A DNA stretch of 64,000 nucleotides, taken from positions 1 to 64,000 of the IMG/VR virus record IMGVR_UViG_3300021599_000853. The stretch is one strand, 5' to 3'. Positions 28,818-38,700 of the stretch are shown here, one piece after another. The notes under the pieces are model-generated. The model made no database searches. It worked only from the letters and a program-made list of their open reading frames with translations, and was not told where the DNA came from. This DNA is from a virus. Each line of letters begins with the position of its first letter. Positions within the stretch are counted from its first letter, which is position 1. The translations under genes were made by a program, and so were the position numbers.

Positions 28818-29463
28818 CTTCTTCTTGATCTGGGTTAAAAGATTGTCTTATGGTGTCGTTTGAATAATTCTCAATTTCATCTTTTGTTAAAATGTATTCA
28901 TTTTTTCCTGATTTTCTCATTTCGTCCTGTTTTTTAACAAAAAATTGTTGGGGGTTTTGATTAAATGGATATGAATCTAAGGAACGCATTTCTAATTTTT
29001 CTTCTGGTCTTTTTTCTCTAATAGAATCAATTTTACCATCTAAAGAATTAATTCTATCCATTACTCTGTCCATTTGAGATAGCTTTTGTTCAAGATCATT
29101 TAATTTCGTGAATACATCTTCCATTTTTGTTAAAACGGCGGTGTGGTCTTGTTTATTATCTTCAATATCTTTTTTAACACTTTTAGTCATATTAACTAAA
29201 TCTGTAATATCGATTTCTTCTGAATCGGCAGTAGTGTCACCACCAGATGGAGGTGGAGTAGCAGCACCACCCGGAGGAGGTGGAGGAGCACCTAAATCAC
29301 CACCAGGAGGGGGAGGGGCAGCGGCATCACCCGGGGGAGGTGGAGGAGCACCTAAATCACCACCAGGAGGGGGAGGTGCGTCTTGTTCCATTATTAGTTT
29401 ATCTGCGTATTTATTAATACTTCTAAAACGCTCTAATTCTTCTTGTAATTTTTTCTGTGACAT
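28801..29463 (-). CDS. Hypothetical protein with Pro/Gly repeats and coiled coil
   Basis: This 220-residue protein has an N-terminal helix (1-27) and a repetitive Pro/Gly region (about 29-75). In that region a 20-residue unit (APPPPGGDLGAPPPPPG) recurs. A long coiled-coil-like helix follows (about 85-150, LNDLEQKLSQMDRVMDRINS), and a charged C-terminal segment has an FNQNPQQFF motif. The repeat DNA is a G/C-rich island in an otherwise AT-rich genome. I recognise no family. The layout (helix, flexible spacer, coiled coil) suggests a scaffold-like or baseplate-linker protein. It lies between the hub gene group and the replication genes. Confidence 0.6.
   Translation of the reverse strand: MSQKKLQEELERFRSINKYADKLIMEQDAPPPPGGDLGAPPPPPGDAAAPPPPGGDLGAPPPPPGGAATPPPSGGDTTADSEEIDITDLVNMTKSVKKDIEDNKQDHTAVLTKMEDVFTKLNDLEQKLSQMDRVMDRINSLDGKIDSIREKRPEEKLEMRSLDSYPFNQNPQQFFVKKQDEMRKSGKNEYILTKDEIENYSNDTIRQSFNPDQEEDEYSF
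29238..29376. repeat. 60-bp tandem repeat, Pro/Gly coding
   Basis: Positions 29281-29316 and 29341-29376 are identical, giving a 60-bp period. A diverged copy starts near 29238. It encodes the PPPPGG repeats of the minus-strand protein and is markedly richer in G/C than the surroundings. Confidence 0.9.
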
Positions 29464-29467
29464 ATGA

Positions 29468-29671
29468 TTAATCTTGTAATAATTGTCTACCGTCTTCGGT
29501 AATATATTTTTTGTTTATTCTTTCAACAATACCATCTTTTGATCTAATTACATAACATTCACCAGTCTGTAAATCACATTCTTCTTTTTCCATACCATCT
29601 TGTGAAATGTTCTTTATAACCTTTTTATTTAAAAAGTTATCTACTGTTTTATTTAATCTATTATTATCCAT
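29468..29671 (-). CDS. Small hypothetical protein
   Basis: ATG at 29671 gives 67 residues (starting MDNNRLNKTV). A longer in-frame TTG start at 29713 would overlap the upstream stop and run through a promoter-like element, so I reject it. The protein has a basic N-terminal half and a GECYVIRSKDGIVERI segment, with two Cys (CDLQTGEC). I recognise no family. It stands between the hub gene and the coiled-coil protein. The likely promoter at 29680-29702 precedes it directly. Confidence 0.6.
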   Translation of the reverse strand: MDNNRLNKTVDNFLNKKVIKNISQDGMEKEECDLQTGECYVIRSKDGIVERINKKYITEDGRQLLQD

Positions 29672-29679
29672 ACTTTTTT

Positions 29680-29702
29680 TATATAAATATCTTATAAATA
29701 CG
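29680..29702 (-). promoter_or_regulatory. Double late-promoter-like element
   Basis: On the minus strand CGTATTTATAA is followed by GATATTTATATA, ending 8 bases before the ATG at 29671. The second copy matches the AAGATATTTAT core seen before the sheath gene and the plus-strand neck gene. Confidence 0.4.
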
Positions 29703-29709
29703 AATATTC

Positions 29710-32700
29710 TCAATATAATTTAAAATAAACAACGTCACCATCTAATAAGGACAATTCTTTCATTAATTTAGATGATAATGCAACTGCATATTTATTACCT
29801 GTAACATTACTACGAGTAGATTTAAGTGATGGACCAACGTGAACTGGACCTTTAACAAACTTAGGATCTGAATTAAGATTGATGTCAGGTATTATTTCAA
29901 TAGATTTACTATTTCTAGGATTTAAAAATGTTACTTTTGATGTAAATATATAATCTGCGGTAGCAACATTAAGTAAGAATCTGGTACCATAAAAATATGA
30001 ATCTAATTTTGAAATATCACTCCATTTTAGTCTTTCATTAATATTTGTATCTTTAAAATTACTCACAATACCCATTGACATATTAGGTGATAATGGGTAA
30101 TTAAATCCACCCATTTCAACAGATTGTGCTCTAAACCATTTATTGGTGCCGTCAGGTGCGGTAAAATTGGAATTTTCAACAAGTAAAATATATTTCTCAT
30201 CTGAGAAACCGTTATATGGAACTCCAAATATGTTTACTCCCGATTCATTTACCACAACTTCATTTGGTACTTGTTGTGATCCTGGATCGATTTCAAGAGA
30301 AATATTATCTTGTACTTTTAACTTTCTTTCAGTTGATGAAGGATTTGTTTCAAGTTCATTTGTTTTAACGAGTGCTTTATTTAAAATGGCGTCAAATAAT
30401 GGTTTATATGATGCCATTGTTGATTCTTTGGGATCAGGTAATGAAGCGTATGGTATCCTCGTACCATTAAAAACAGTAGATATTGAATTTCCTTTAATTG
30501 AATGGGTTACATCTGTTATCCAATATGTACCTTTGAACATAGGGATATTTTTTAAATAAAAATACATTGTTGGTTGTATCATTACATTACCCATTGAAGA
30601 TACCTGGCACGCGTATGATGATTGTCTATATATATCAAATAAACCGATATCAACTTGATATGAGTTAGATCCTGACTCTGATCTACCCAAATTTTCCATC
30701 GCAACAAATGATTCTGTGGTATTTTTTAATGTACTTTGATCTAATTGAACAGATTTAAATATTCCTTGATTCTGGTCACCAAAACTAACCTCAAAGGCCA
30801 CAACCCTATTTGATTTGTATAAATCTGGATCATTAAAAACGGCAGGTGACGTTATAATTAATGGATTATTATTTGGATCTTGTATGTTAAATCCATCATC
30901 CATAAATTTATAATCTTTACTATATTTGTTTAAATCTAAATGTTTAGATGTGGGTCCCACATATTGTAATATTACTTTTGGTGAAGATTCCTGATAGTCA
31001 ACTTCTAAAAATGTTCCAAATAAATTTTTCGCCAAATTTTTAGATGGTATTGGTTTTGTTTTATTACTATAATTTGCACCATAGAAATTAACATATGACG
31101 GTAATGTTCTCATATCAAAACCAGTACCTTGAATCAACATTGAAATAACACCATATAAATTTTGTTTTTGATTTTTAGGATTATCTAATGGTGTTAGTTT
31201 TTGTATATTAATATATGCTTCAGAACCAATATCTTTATTTGCCTTATCTAAAAATAGAAACTCCTCAAGTAGTAATCTTTGTCCTATTGAATTTCCTCCA
31301 ACCCATTTATCATTAAAAGACTTAAAAACATTATATAAATCTAATTTTAATATTTCATCACCAAATCCACTCGTTGGTGTTAATTTTCTGGGTCCTTCGG
31401 CAGTTGTTTCTAATTTTGATAATTTTGTTATTAAATTATCTAAAAATTTAGTATGGTTATCAGTTAGAGTTGATGTTTTGTCTACTCTAAAAACATCAGT
31501 TTCAATATATTTTATAAAATCATTTTTTAAAGGTGTCGGTGTATTAATATATTGACCCGCAAATATTTGTACCAATGATCTAAATTGTAAAACATTTTCT
31601 TCACTTAATTCAATATCATTTGTGGCGAAAAACTGTAAATATTTATTATTAATATCTTCACCTAAATATAAATCAATATAACGTGAATTAGACGTTATTT
31701 GTGAAACATCAAAACTTCTATATGTAAATGTACTATTTGGATATAGTTGTGCGAACCCACCATAAACATATGGATCAATTTCTTTTGGATTTGATATCGT
31801 AAAACTAATTAAATTTTCTTTACTTAATATTTTAGTTGTGATATCTTCTAATTTAGTAGATTGTCTTGTTTTTATCTCATTAATGACTTGTTCGTTAATA
31901 TTAGTTTCATCAGAACTTTCTTTTTTTACTGTACAAATATCTCTTAATAAATCTTGAAAATTATAATATTCAACATTTTTAAATCTTTTATATGGAATTT
32001 CTTCTTCAATTTTTTCTTTTGAAAATTCTAAAAACATACTTTCCATATCTTCCAAAATTTTTGGACTGAATGTTCCAATCAAATCAAGTACTTTTCTAAA
32101 GTTATTATCTATTCCAAATATATTATCATAGGTTGAACCGGAAACAAATGTTCTACAATATTCTGAATGTTTCGGAAATGTTATACCACTAAAATTATAA
32201 TTTAATGTATCATCTTCCCATATTATTCTTGTATATCTTTGTTCTCTGGCGAAAAAATTATATGGTCTGGTATCTAAATTAAAACCGACCGATGGTAATA
32301 TTGTTAACCTTTGGTCGTCACTTTGGTATTTGGAATTATCAACAAATGTTGTCCAAAATCTCATCCCATCAATTTCAGATTTTTCTAAACCCCTGATACC
32401 ACCTGCGTTTGCATTTACATTAAATGAACTGGCGCCGGAGAAAACACTATAATGATTATATCCATTAAGGATTTGATGAAATATAGCATCATAATATGGG
32501 TGAATACCAATATCACTATTATTTGAATATGTTATATTTGTTGAATTTAATGTAAATGTAAGTCCTGAATTATTATCGAAAAAAACAGAACCATTAAATG
32601 GTTTTGTCACATTTGATGTTGTTAAAAAACCATCTAATATATCTACATTATCTAATATTTTTCTTTTATATCTATGATAGATAGATCCCCATTTTAATAA

Positions 32701-35484
32701 CAAATGATAAGGAATAAAATGTGTAGATCCAATTTCTCTAAATAGAGAAGATACTCTAATACCATCTGAAAACACATCTTCCAAATCCTTAAATGGTAAA
32801 GAATTTAATAGTAAATAAGATGACCCGACATATTTTTCTTGTCTATTACCTTTGTTGAAATCACTATATAATTGTTGGTGAAAATATGGTGTATTTAAAA
32901 TGTTAATATTGTTAACTAATGGGCCAGCCAAACCTGTAAGATTTCTTTTAATTATTGTGAATTTATTTGAAAATAAATTAGTCGTAAAACTATTTTTAAC
33001 CCATAATTCCGAATTTATTTCTGAAGTTATGAAACCATTTGATGTGTTAACTTTTAAAACGTTACCAAATTTTAATTCATCTGATGAAAAATTATTTTTG
33101 TTAATATATGATAAATAAGTTTTAGAATTAAAAGGATAGATTTTTAATCTATGATTTTCGGGTTTATATTTTAATAAATTTATCGCTAATTCAGGATAAG
33201 AATCATCATTATCTACTGGTTTTGGTGCACCGTTAGGTAAATTATCAATATCATAATATTGTTCAAATTTAAATGGTGTTTCTAAAATACCATCGAGATA
33301 TGTTACAGTTGGTAATCTGTCAACAAGATATGGAAATCTATCAAACGTAGATGTTGATTTCATTAATTTAAATAAATCATTTATACTTCTTACCTCATCT
33401 TTTAATATGTCAATTAATTCATAATCTTCTTTAATACTTTCTTGTAAATTTTCAAATTCGATATCAGATAATTCAAGTATGGTATTTGGATTACTTGTAC
33501 TGAAAGTATCAAATGTTGTGGCGTAAAAAGATCTTTCAAACATTTCATATAAAATAGATGATAATGTTTTTTCAGTATATGGTATGAAACCAAGTGATTT
33601 ACCAAACCCATTTATCAAACCATCAAATGAACTTATTTTTTTAATATTACTTTCTTCTAGATTACTTTCAAAAATATAATCAATTCTACCAACACCACCT
33701 TCTTTATCAGACAATGGATCATATTTATTTGTTGCAATTGCAATATATTCTTCAACAAAATCTACTTCTGGCCATAAATTTTTATCATTCGATTTTAATT
33801 TTTCAATTAAATCTTTATCACCGGGATATGCAATTACTTTATGTTTTGATCCTCCACCAACACTTTTTTTAACTTCCGGCCAAGGATATATTGCACCGCC
33901 GCCAGGTGTTTCATCTGAAAAAGATTGAAGTATTTTTTTCCTATTTTCAGAATCTTTAAAAGCTTTAGTGTGCACATCTTTTAATAATCTAATATATACT
34001 TCGGCATTTGCTAATATTACTGCAAATATATTTCTTATTGTTGGTTCGAATCCTATACCTAATTTAGGATCTTTTATTATTCTATTTATCTCTTCTTCTA
34101 TTTCAGTTTGTAATGTTTTCTTTTGTGAATTAAATTCATTCACCATTTTTTTGAAATCATCTTCTAATAAATCGACATTAATACCTACTAATTTACCACT
34201 TGTATAACCAACATAATCTTTTACATCTCTAATTCTATTACTTGACCTTAATGTACTAAAGTTTGATTTTGTTTTATTAATTAAGTTATTAGCAAATAAT
34301 TTACTATTAAGTAAAATTTCTTTATAATTTTTTAACCCAATTTCTAAAGTTTTTTTGTCTCCAAATATTTTACTGGTATCAGTTCTATCGTTACCTTTTA
34401 AATAATAAAATATGTCAACATTATTTGTGCCTCCACTAAAATTATCTATTGTTAAATTTTTTTTTATCCAAGTACTTAAAAAATCACCGAATTTAGATAA
34501 ATTTTTCTCATATTCAACAACACCTGAAAATAGTCTGAAATCAACTTTGTTAAATATTTCATTTTCTAATATTACATCTAAAGTTTCAGAAATTGAAATT
34601 AATTCTCTTAGTGTTCTTACTGGAAAATCTTGATCAATTAATCTCTTCTGTTTATATTCGTTATAAACAGAATTTAATATTGCATAACCTCTAGATGATT
34701 TTGAAATTTTCTTAACATACCTTCCTGTTCTTTCATTGAATTCAGCATCTTTTGTTGATTCAACTCTAAACATATATGGTGCATTTAACATACCATTTAA
34801 TGGTATATCTGTTAAATGTGCATATGTTGACCCGATAAAATTAGTCACAACTTCAAAATTACCATTACTTTCATTAAATCTTGATGAGAATTTAACCAAG
34901 TGTAATCTATATCTTACAGCTTTACCATAATATCCTTTAACTGTTAAATAAAATATTGGCCAAGGTAAATGAAAAAATGCTTTATATGGTGAATTTTCAG
35001 GTGAATCAAATAATGTTTTACCTCTAACATCAATAAAATTTATTGTTACTTGTGGTATCGCATTAAATCCTTTTGTTGTTATATTAATACTATCAATACC
35101 AAAACTTTGTGCGGTACCATCAGATTGATAATATTCACTCTCATTATTTAAATTTAAATCTTTTGTTTCTCTTGTTACTTCTATTTTATCAAAAAAAGCG
35201 TCGGTCCAAGTTGCATCATAATCTCCGCCTTTTTGATTTTTTAAAAAATTTAAAGTTCCTTTAGCAACAGAAAATAAAGTATTTTTATCATTTGATGAAA
35301 TCAATGTTGATCTTGGAACTAGATCGGCTTCCAAATTAACATACATCATTAAATTTTCTGGTCTAATATTTCTAGGTTCTATTTCACCATCAACAACAAT
35401 ACTATTAGGATCAACATAAATTAAATTATTTTGATCTACTTTAATTAATATTTCTTCATTATTTGATAAATCATTGTTTCCCAT
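29710..35484 (-). CDS. Giant baseplate hub-like protein
   Basis: This 1924-residue virion protein contains a segment at about 1590-1700 (YACQVSSMGNVMIQPTMYFY, then PMFKGTYWITDVTHSI). It resembles the beta domain of hub proteins (gp27/gpD/gp44 type), where 'G-PxxxPG-xxYxxxxFxGxYxVTxVxHxI' patterns are common. The C-terminal part (from about 1740) has several beta modules and ends in LLDGDVVYFKLY, a double-psi-barrel-like closing motif. I see no lysozyme domain as in T4 gp5. It is much longer than T4 gp27 (391 residues). It follows the gp53-like gene with a 14-base overlap. The hub assignment is based on the pattern plus position. Confidence 0.65.
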   Translation of the reverse strand: MGNNDLSNNEEILIKVDQNNLIYVDPNSIVVDGEIEPRNIRPENLMMYVNLEADLVPRSTLISSNDKNTLFSVAKGTLNFLKNQKGGDYDATWTDAFFDKIEVTRETKDLNLNNESEYYQSDGTAQSFGIDSINITTKGFNAIPQVTINFIDVRGKTLFDSPENSPYKAFFHLPWPIFYLTVKGYYGKAVRYRLHLVKFSSRFNESNGNFEVVTNFIGSTYAHLTDIPLNGMLNAPYMFRVESTKDAEFNERTGRYVKKISKSSRGYAILNSVYNEYKQKRLIDQDFPVRTLRELISISETLDVILENEIFNKVDFRLFSGVVEYEKNLSKFGDFLSTWIKKNLTIDNFSGGTNNVDIFYYLKGNDRTDTSKIFGDKKTLEIGLKNYKEILLNSKLFANNLINKTKSNFSTLRSSNRIRDVKDYVGYTSGKLVGINVDLLEDDFKKMVNEFNSQKKTLQTEIEEEINRIIKDPKLGIGFEPTIRNIFAVILANAEVYIRLLKDVHTKAFKDSENRKKILQSFSDETPGGGAIYPWPEVKKSVGGGSKHKVIAYPGDKDLIEKLKSNDKNLWPEVDFVEEYIAIATNKYDPLSDKEGGVGRIDYIFESNLEESNIKKISSFDGLINGFGKSLGFIPYTEKTLSSILYEMFERSFYATTFDTFSTSNPNTILELSDIEFENLQESIKEDYELIDILKDEVRSINDLFKLMKSTSTFDRFPYLVDRLPTVTYLDGILETPFKFEQYYDIDNLPNGAPKPVDNDDSYPELAINLLKYKPENHRLKIYPFNSKTYLSYINKNNFSSDELKFGNVLKVNTSNGFITSEINSELWVKNSFTTNLFSNKFTIIKRNLTGLAGPLVNNINILNTPYFHQQLYSDFNKGNRQEKYVGSSYLLLNSLPFKDLEDVFSDGIRVSSLFREIGSTHFIPYHLLLKWGSIYHRYKRKILDNVDILDGFLTTSNVTKPFNGSVFFDNNSGLTFTLNSTNITYSNNSDIGIHPYYDAIFHQILNGYNHYSVFSGASSFNVNANAGGIRGLEKSEIDGMRFWTTFVDNSKYQSDDQRLTILPSVGFNLDTRPYNFFAREQRYTRIIWEDDTLNYNFSGITFPKHSEYCRTFVSGSTYDNIFGIDNNFRKVLDLIGTFSPKILEDMESMFLEFSKEKIEEEIPYKRFKNVEYYNFQDLLRDICTVKKESSDETNINEQVINEIKTRQSTKLEDITTKILSKENLISFTISNPKEIDPYVYGGFAQLYPNSTFTYRSFDVSQITSNSRYIDLYLGEDINNKYLQFFATNDIELSEENVLQFRSLVQIFAGQYINTPTPLKNDFIKYIETDVFRVDKTSTLTDNHTKFLDNLITKLSKLETTAEGPRKLTPTSGFGDEILKLDLYNVFKSFNDKWVGGNSIGQRLLLEEFLFLDKANKDIGSEAYINIQKLTPLDNPKNQKQNLYGVISMLIQGTGFDMRTLPSYVNFYGANYSNKTKPIPSKNLAKNLFGTFLEVDYQESSPKVILQYVGPTSKHLDLNKYSKDYKFMDDGFNIQDPNNNPLIITSPAVFNDPDLYKSNRVVAFEVSFGDQNQGIFKSVQLDQSTLKNTTESFVAMENLGRSESGSNSYQVDIGLFDIYRQSSYACQVSSMGNVMIQPTMYFYLKNIPMFKGTYWITDVTHSIKGNSISTVFNGTRIPYASLPDPKESTMASYKPLFDAILNKALVKTNELETNPSSTERKLKVQDNISLEIDPGSQQVPNEVVVNESGVNIFGVPYNGFSDEKYILLVENSNFTAPDGTNKWFRAQSVEMGGFNYPLSPNMSMGIVSNFKDTNINERLKWSDISKLDSYFYGTRFLLNVATADYIFTSKVTFLNPRNSKSIEIIPDINLNSDPKFVKGPVHVGPSLKSTRSNVTGNKYAVALSSKLMKELSLLDGDVVYFKLY

Positions 35485-35797
35485 AATATAACGTATACAA
35501 TTCTACATTTCTTTTATAATCTTGTAAAGAGGTAACTAAAGGAAATGGTATTCTTAGAACAAAATTATCGGGAATTTCAAATTCTACACTACCAGCCAAT
35601 GGATTAGCCATTAATATTAACCAACTAAATAACGGTGTTCCGTAATTTTCATCTGAAACCTTATCTAATCTTGTTTTATTTTTTTTATAAAAAATATATT
35701 TATCAGTTCTTTTTATCGGAATTTCAATACCAGGAACAATTCTAAATTCCCCATTTTCTGTAAATTCTTGATATCTATCATAATAACTTCTACTCAT
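35471..35797 (-). CDS. gp53: gp53/LysM-like baseplate protein
   Basis: This 108-residue protein has a LysM-type core. The segment TRLDKVSDENYGTPLFSWLI is followed by LMANPL and a strand pair ending in FVLRIPFP. T4 gp53 contains a comparable 'ANAIYGNPQLYWVLLMCN' segment. Such small LysM-like proteins tie the wedge to the hub in contractile tails (T4 gp53, P2 gpX). It overlaps the hub gene by 14 bases and the 1599-residue gene by 8, forming a tightly coupled baseplate group. gp53 is typically longer; here only the LysM core is present. Confidence 0.7.
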   Translation of the reverse strand: MSRSYYDRYQEFTENGEFRIVPGIEIPIKRTDKYIFYKKNKTRLDKVSDENYGTPLFSWLILMANPLAGSVEFEIPDNFVLRIPFPLVTSLQDYKRNVELYTLYYGKQ

Positions 35798-38700
35798 TTC
35801 TATATAAATTTAATTTTTTACCAACTGGTACTTTTGGTGATTTTATTTTTCTAAGAGTTTCTTTTTCATTAGAATCGGTAATATCACTTTCTGATGATAT
35901 TTTAAATCTAGTTTTGATAGTATCTTTTCTTTTAGGATATTTTTTTATTTTAAATTTAACCTTATCAGGTTTTTCTAAAAATTTATCAAGTGCCCTTTCT
36001 ATTTTTTCCTTTTCTTTATTTGGTCTAAAAACTAAGGTATCTGTATATAAATTTAATATATCATTTTTACTATCTTTTAACAAAATAGAAATAATATATA
36101 TTGCTTGATTGTCTGTTATTGTAGTTGGATTTAAAAAATTTAAATTATTATTTATTTTACTTGTTAATTTAGAATGATTTTCGGATAAAAATTCAACACA
36201 ATTTGAATACTTATCATATAATTTATCATAAGTAAAACCAGATAAATCTGCCTTAGTAAACTTTTCATTACTAACTTTACCATCATGTATGTAGTAAATT
36301 AAATAATTTAAATTATCTAAACTTTTTATTAATTCATTTCTCTTTTTTTCTAAATCTTTTATCGGTGTAAATCCTGTTATATCGTCAACAATTGTTGATA
36401 TTTTATTAATAATATACGGTTTTAATATTTGATCTGAATTTGGTATTTTTGCATCTGGTAAATTTACATTTAACATATCTTTAGTTAAACTTGGTATTTT
36501 TTTATCTAATACCTCAATAAGTTTTTCTTTAAGAATACCTATTATAACATTTAATTCTTTACTTTTAGCATATTCACCTAACAATTCAATTGTTTCTACT
36601 TGTGTCCCATTAGGTGTTTTAAAAATATCATATGTGTTTATTGGTCGATAATTTTTAGAATAAAATATTGCAGCAATATCTTCACCATATTTTAAAACAC
36701 AATCGTTATATGAACTTTTATATTTTTCATAATAACCTTCCGTATTTGAAAACAGACTATCAATTAACTTGTCATAAAATAATTCTTTTCCAGATATTTC
36801 ACCAATATAACCTTCTGATGGGTTACCAGGATTTTTTTCTTTTGATTCTTCTTTAGGTTCTTTAGGGTTATTCTGTATTTGTTCTAAAAAACTTTTAGTG
36901 AATAATTCCGCGTCAATACCATCTATTTTAGTATTAGTTGTTATTGATCTTTCATCGTACATTTCTGTATTTGCAAAAAAGTTTGACGATAATGCATTCT
37001 GTAATTTTTCAACAGGTTTTTCTAAACCATGACCACCAATAAAACTAACTTGTAATTGAACAGTAGCCAACATTGGTTGTACACCAATTCCTTCAGGATT
37101 CAAATCCCATATACCTTCTTCAAAATTTATACTAAGATCTTTTATTGCCACTTTTGAATGATAAAAATCACCAATTCTAATTATACAAATTGGTGGTGGA
37201 CCAAAGGTAGTATTTCGTGCATTTAAATCAGTAACATCAGACAATCCTTTTATTGGTAAGGTGTCACCAGGTCTAACACACTGTTGTAAAAAAGTAAGTC
37301 TTGCATTTAATCCTTCAGGTGTCATAGAATGAAATGCTGGGTGGAAATATTTTAATTTTTCTTTTAATGATGAAAATTGTACAGGGGAATCTTCTTCTAA
37401 TTTTTTAAAATAAAAACACTCTGATAATGTTTTCATTATCAATCTTTTCATTATATCGATTGGTGGTTTTTTTATTTCTTTTTTTATTTTAACTTCCCCA
37501 TTCGGTTGTAATGATGTTTTAGGTAATTCTTTTGGTATTGTTTCTTCTTGTTTTGGTGGTGGATCTGATTTTGTAAATTTCATACTTATGATACTTGATC
37601 TACATTTTACAGATACAGGAGCATACTGATCTAAACTTTTTGCCGGATCTCCTTTTGGTACATTTTTATCATACGTAAATTTATTTTTTGAACACTCTGT
37701 TCCAGTACCATATGCAATACATTTAAATTTTAATCTTCCTGTTCTATCGTAACCTATTGATTCAAAAGGTAATGGTTCAGAAATAAATGTGACTGGTGTA
37801 CCGTTGTCAACAACATCTCCGTCACCATTAACATTAAATTCCCATTTTAATTTTTCTTTAGTAAATGCGTAGATATCAGAAATATTTGTTTTTGATATAT
37901 ACTCAATAATATCAATAATTATGGAGTGTGTTCTTCTTAATGCTAAATTTAAATTATAATTTGGATTTTCAGTATTTAAAATAGATGATTTTGATTCTAT
38001 TTGTACTAAAATTTCATTTATAGTTCCCGCGGATAATCCTTGTTTAATATTTTCTAAAAAAGAAACATATTCAGAAATATCATCATTAAAATCAGAATAT
38101 ATTTGTGTTAATTTACCTTTTTCTCTTTCAATTAAATCCACCTTATTGGTTGCATCTATATTTGGTTGATTAAAAATTCTTATTAAATCATTATCAATTG
38201 TATTTTTATATGTACCATATGTTGTTTGGTCCGCATAATCGTCTATCAATTGATTCAATGCCACCCCATATTCTGTTTTTGTATCTTCAAATGTATTTTT
38301 ATAATCATCATATAGATTTTGATACTTGGCACTAGTATTATATTTTGTTGCATTAGCTGCCGGAAAATCATTTTGAAATAATAATTCAATATTTGTTATT
38401 TGTTCACTGTTTTGATTTGTTTCATCTTTACTGGGATTTTCACCTGTATTAACATCTTCAGTTACTTGTTTATATTGTTGTATTATTTCTGTTGAAACTC
38501 CTGAATTAAGATATCTTTGAATTAATTTTATATCACTTTCATTTAGTGTTGTAAATTTTTTTACTAAATCATATAAATCAACATCTTGACAGCCAGCAAA
38601 GAACGCTTTTATATAATTATCCGCTTCTTCATCAGACATAGTTTTGAAAAAATCTCTAACAAGTAGATTTAGTATACTTGGGTGATCGACTATAATTTTA

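Noticed and set aside
29108-29467. Plus-strand open frame rich in Gly and Pro
   Set aside because: Antisense of the PPPPGG repeat; the minus-strand reading has a coherent coiled coil and charged tail.
34020-34040. TTCGAATC, tRNA T-loop-like
   Set aside because: It lies inside the hub gene and no cloverleaf or acceptor stem surrounds it.
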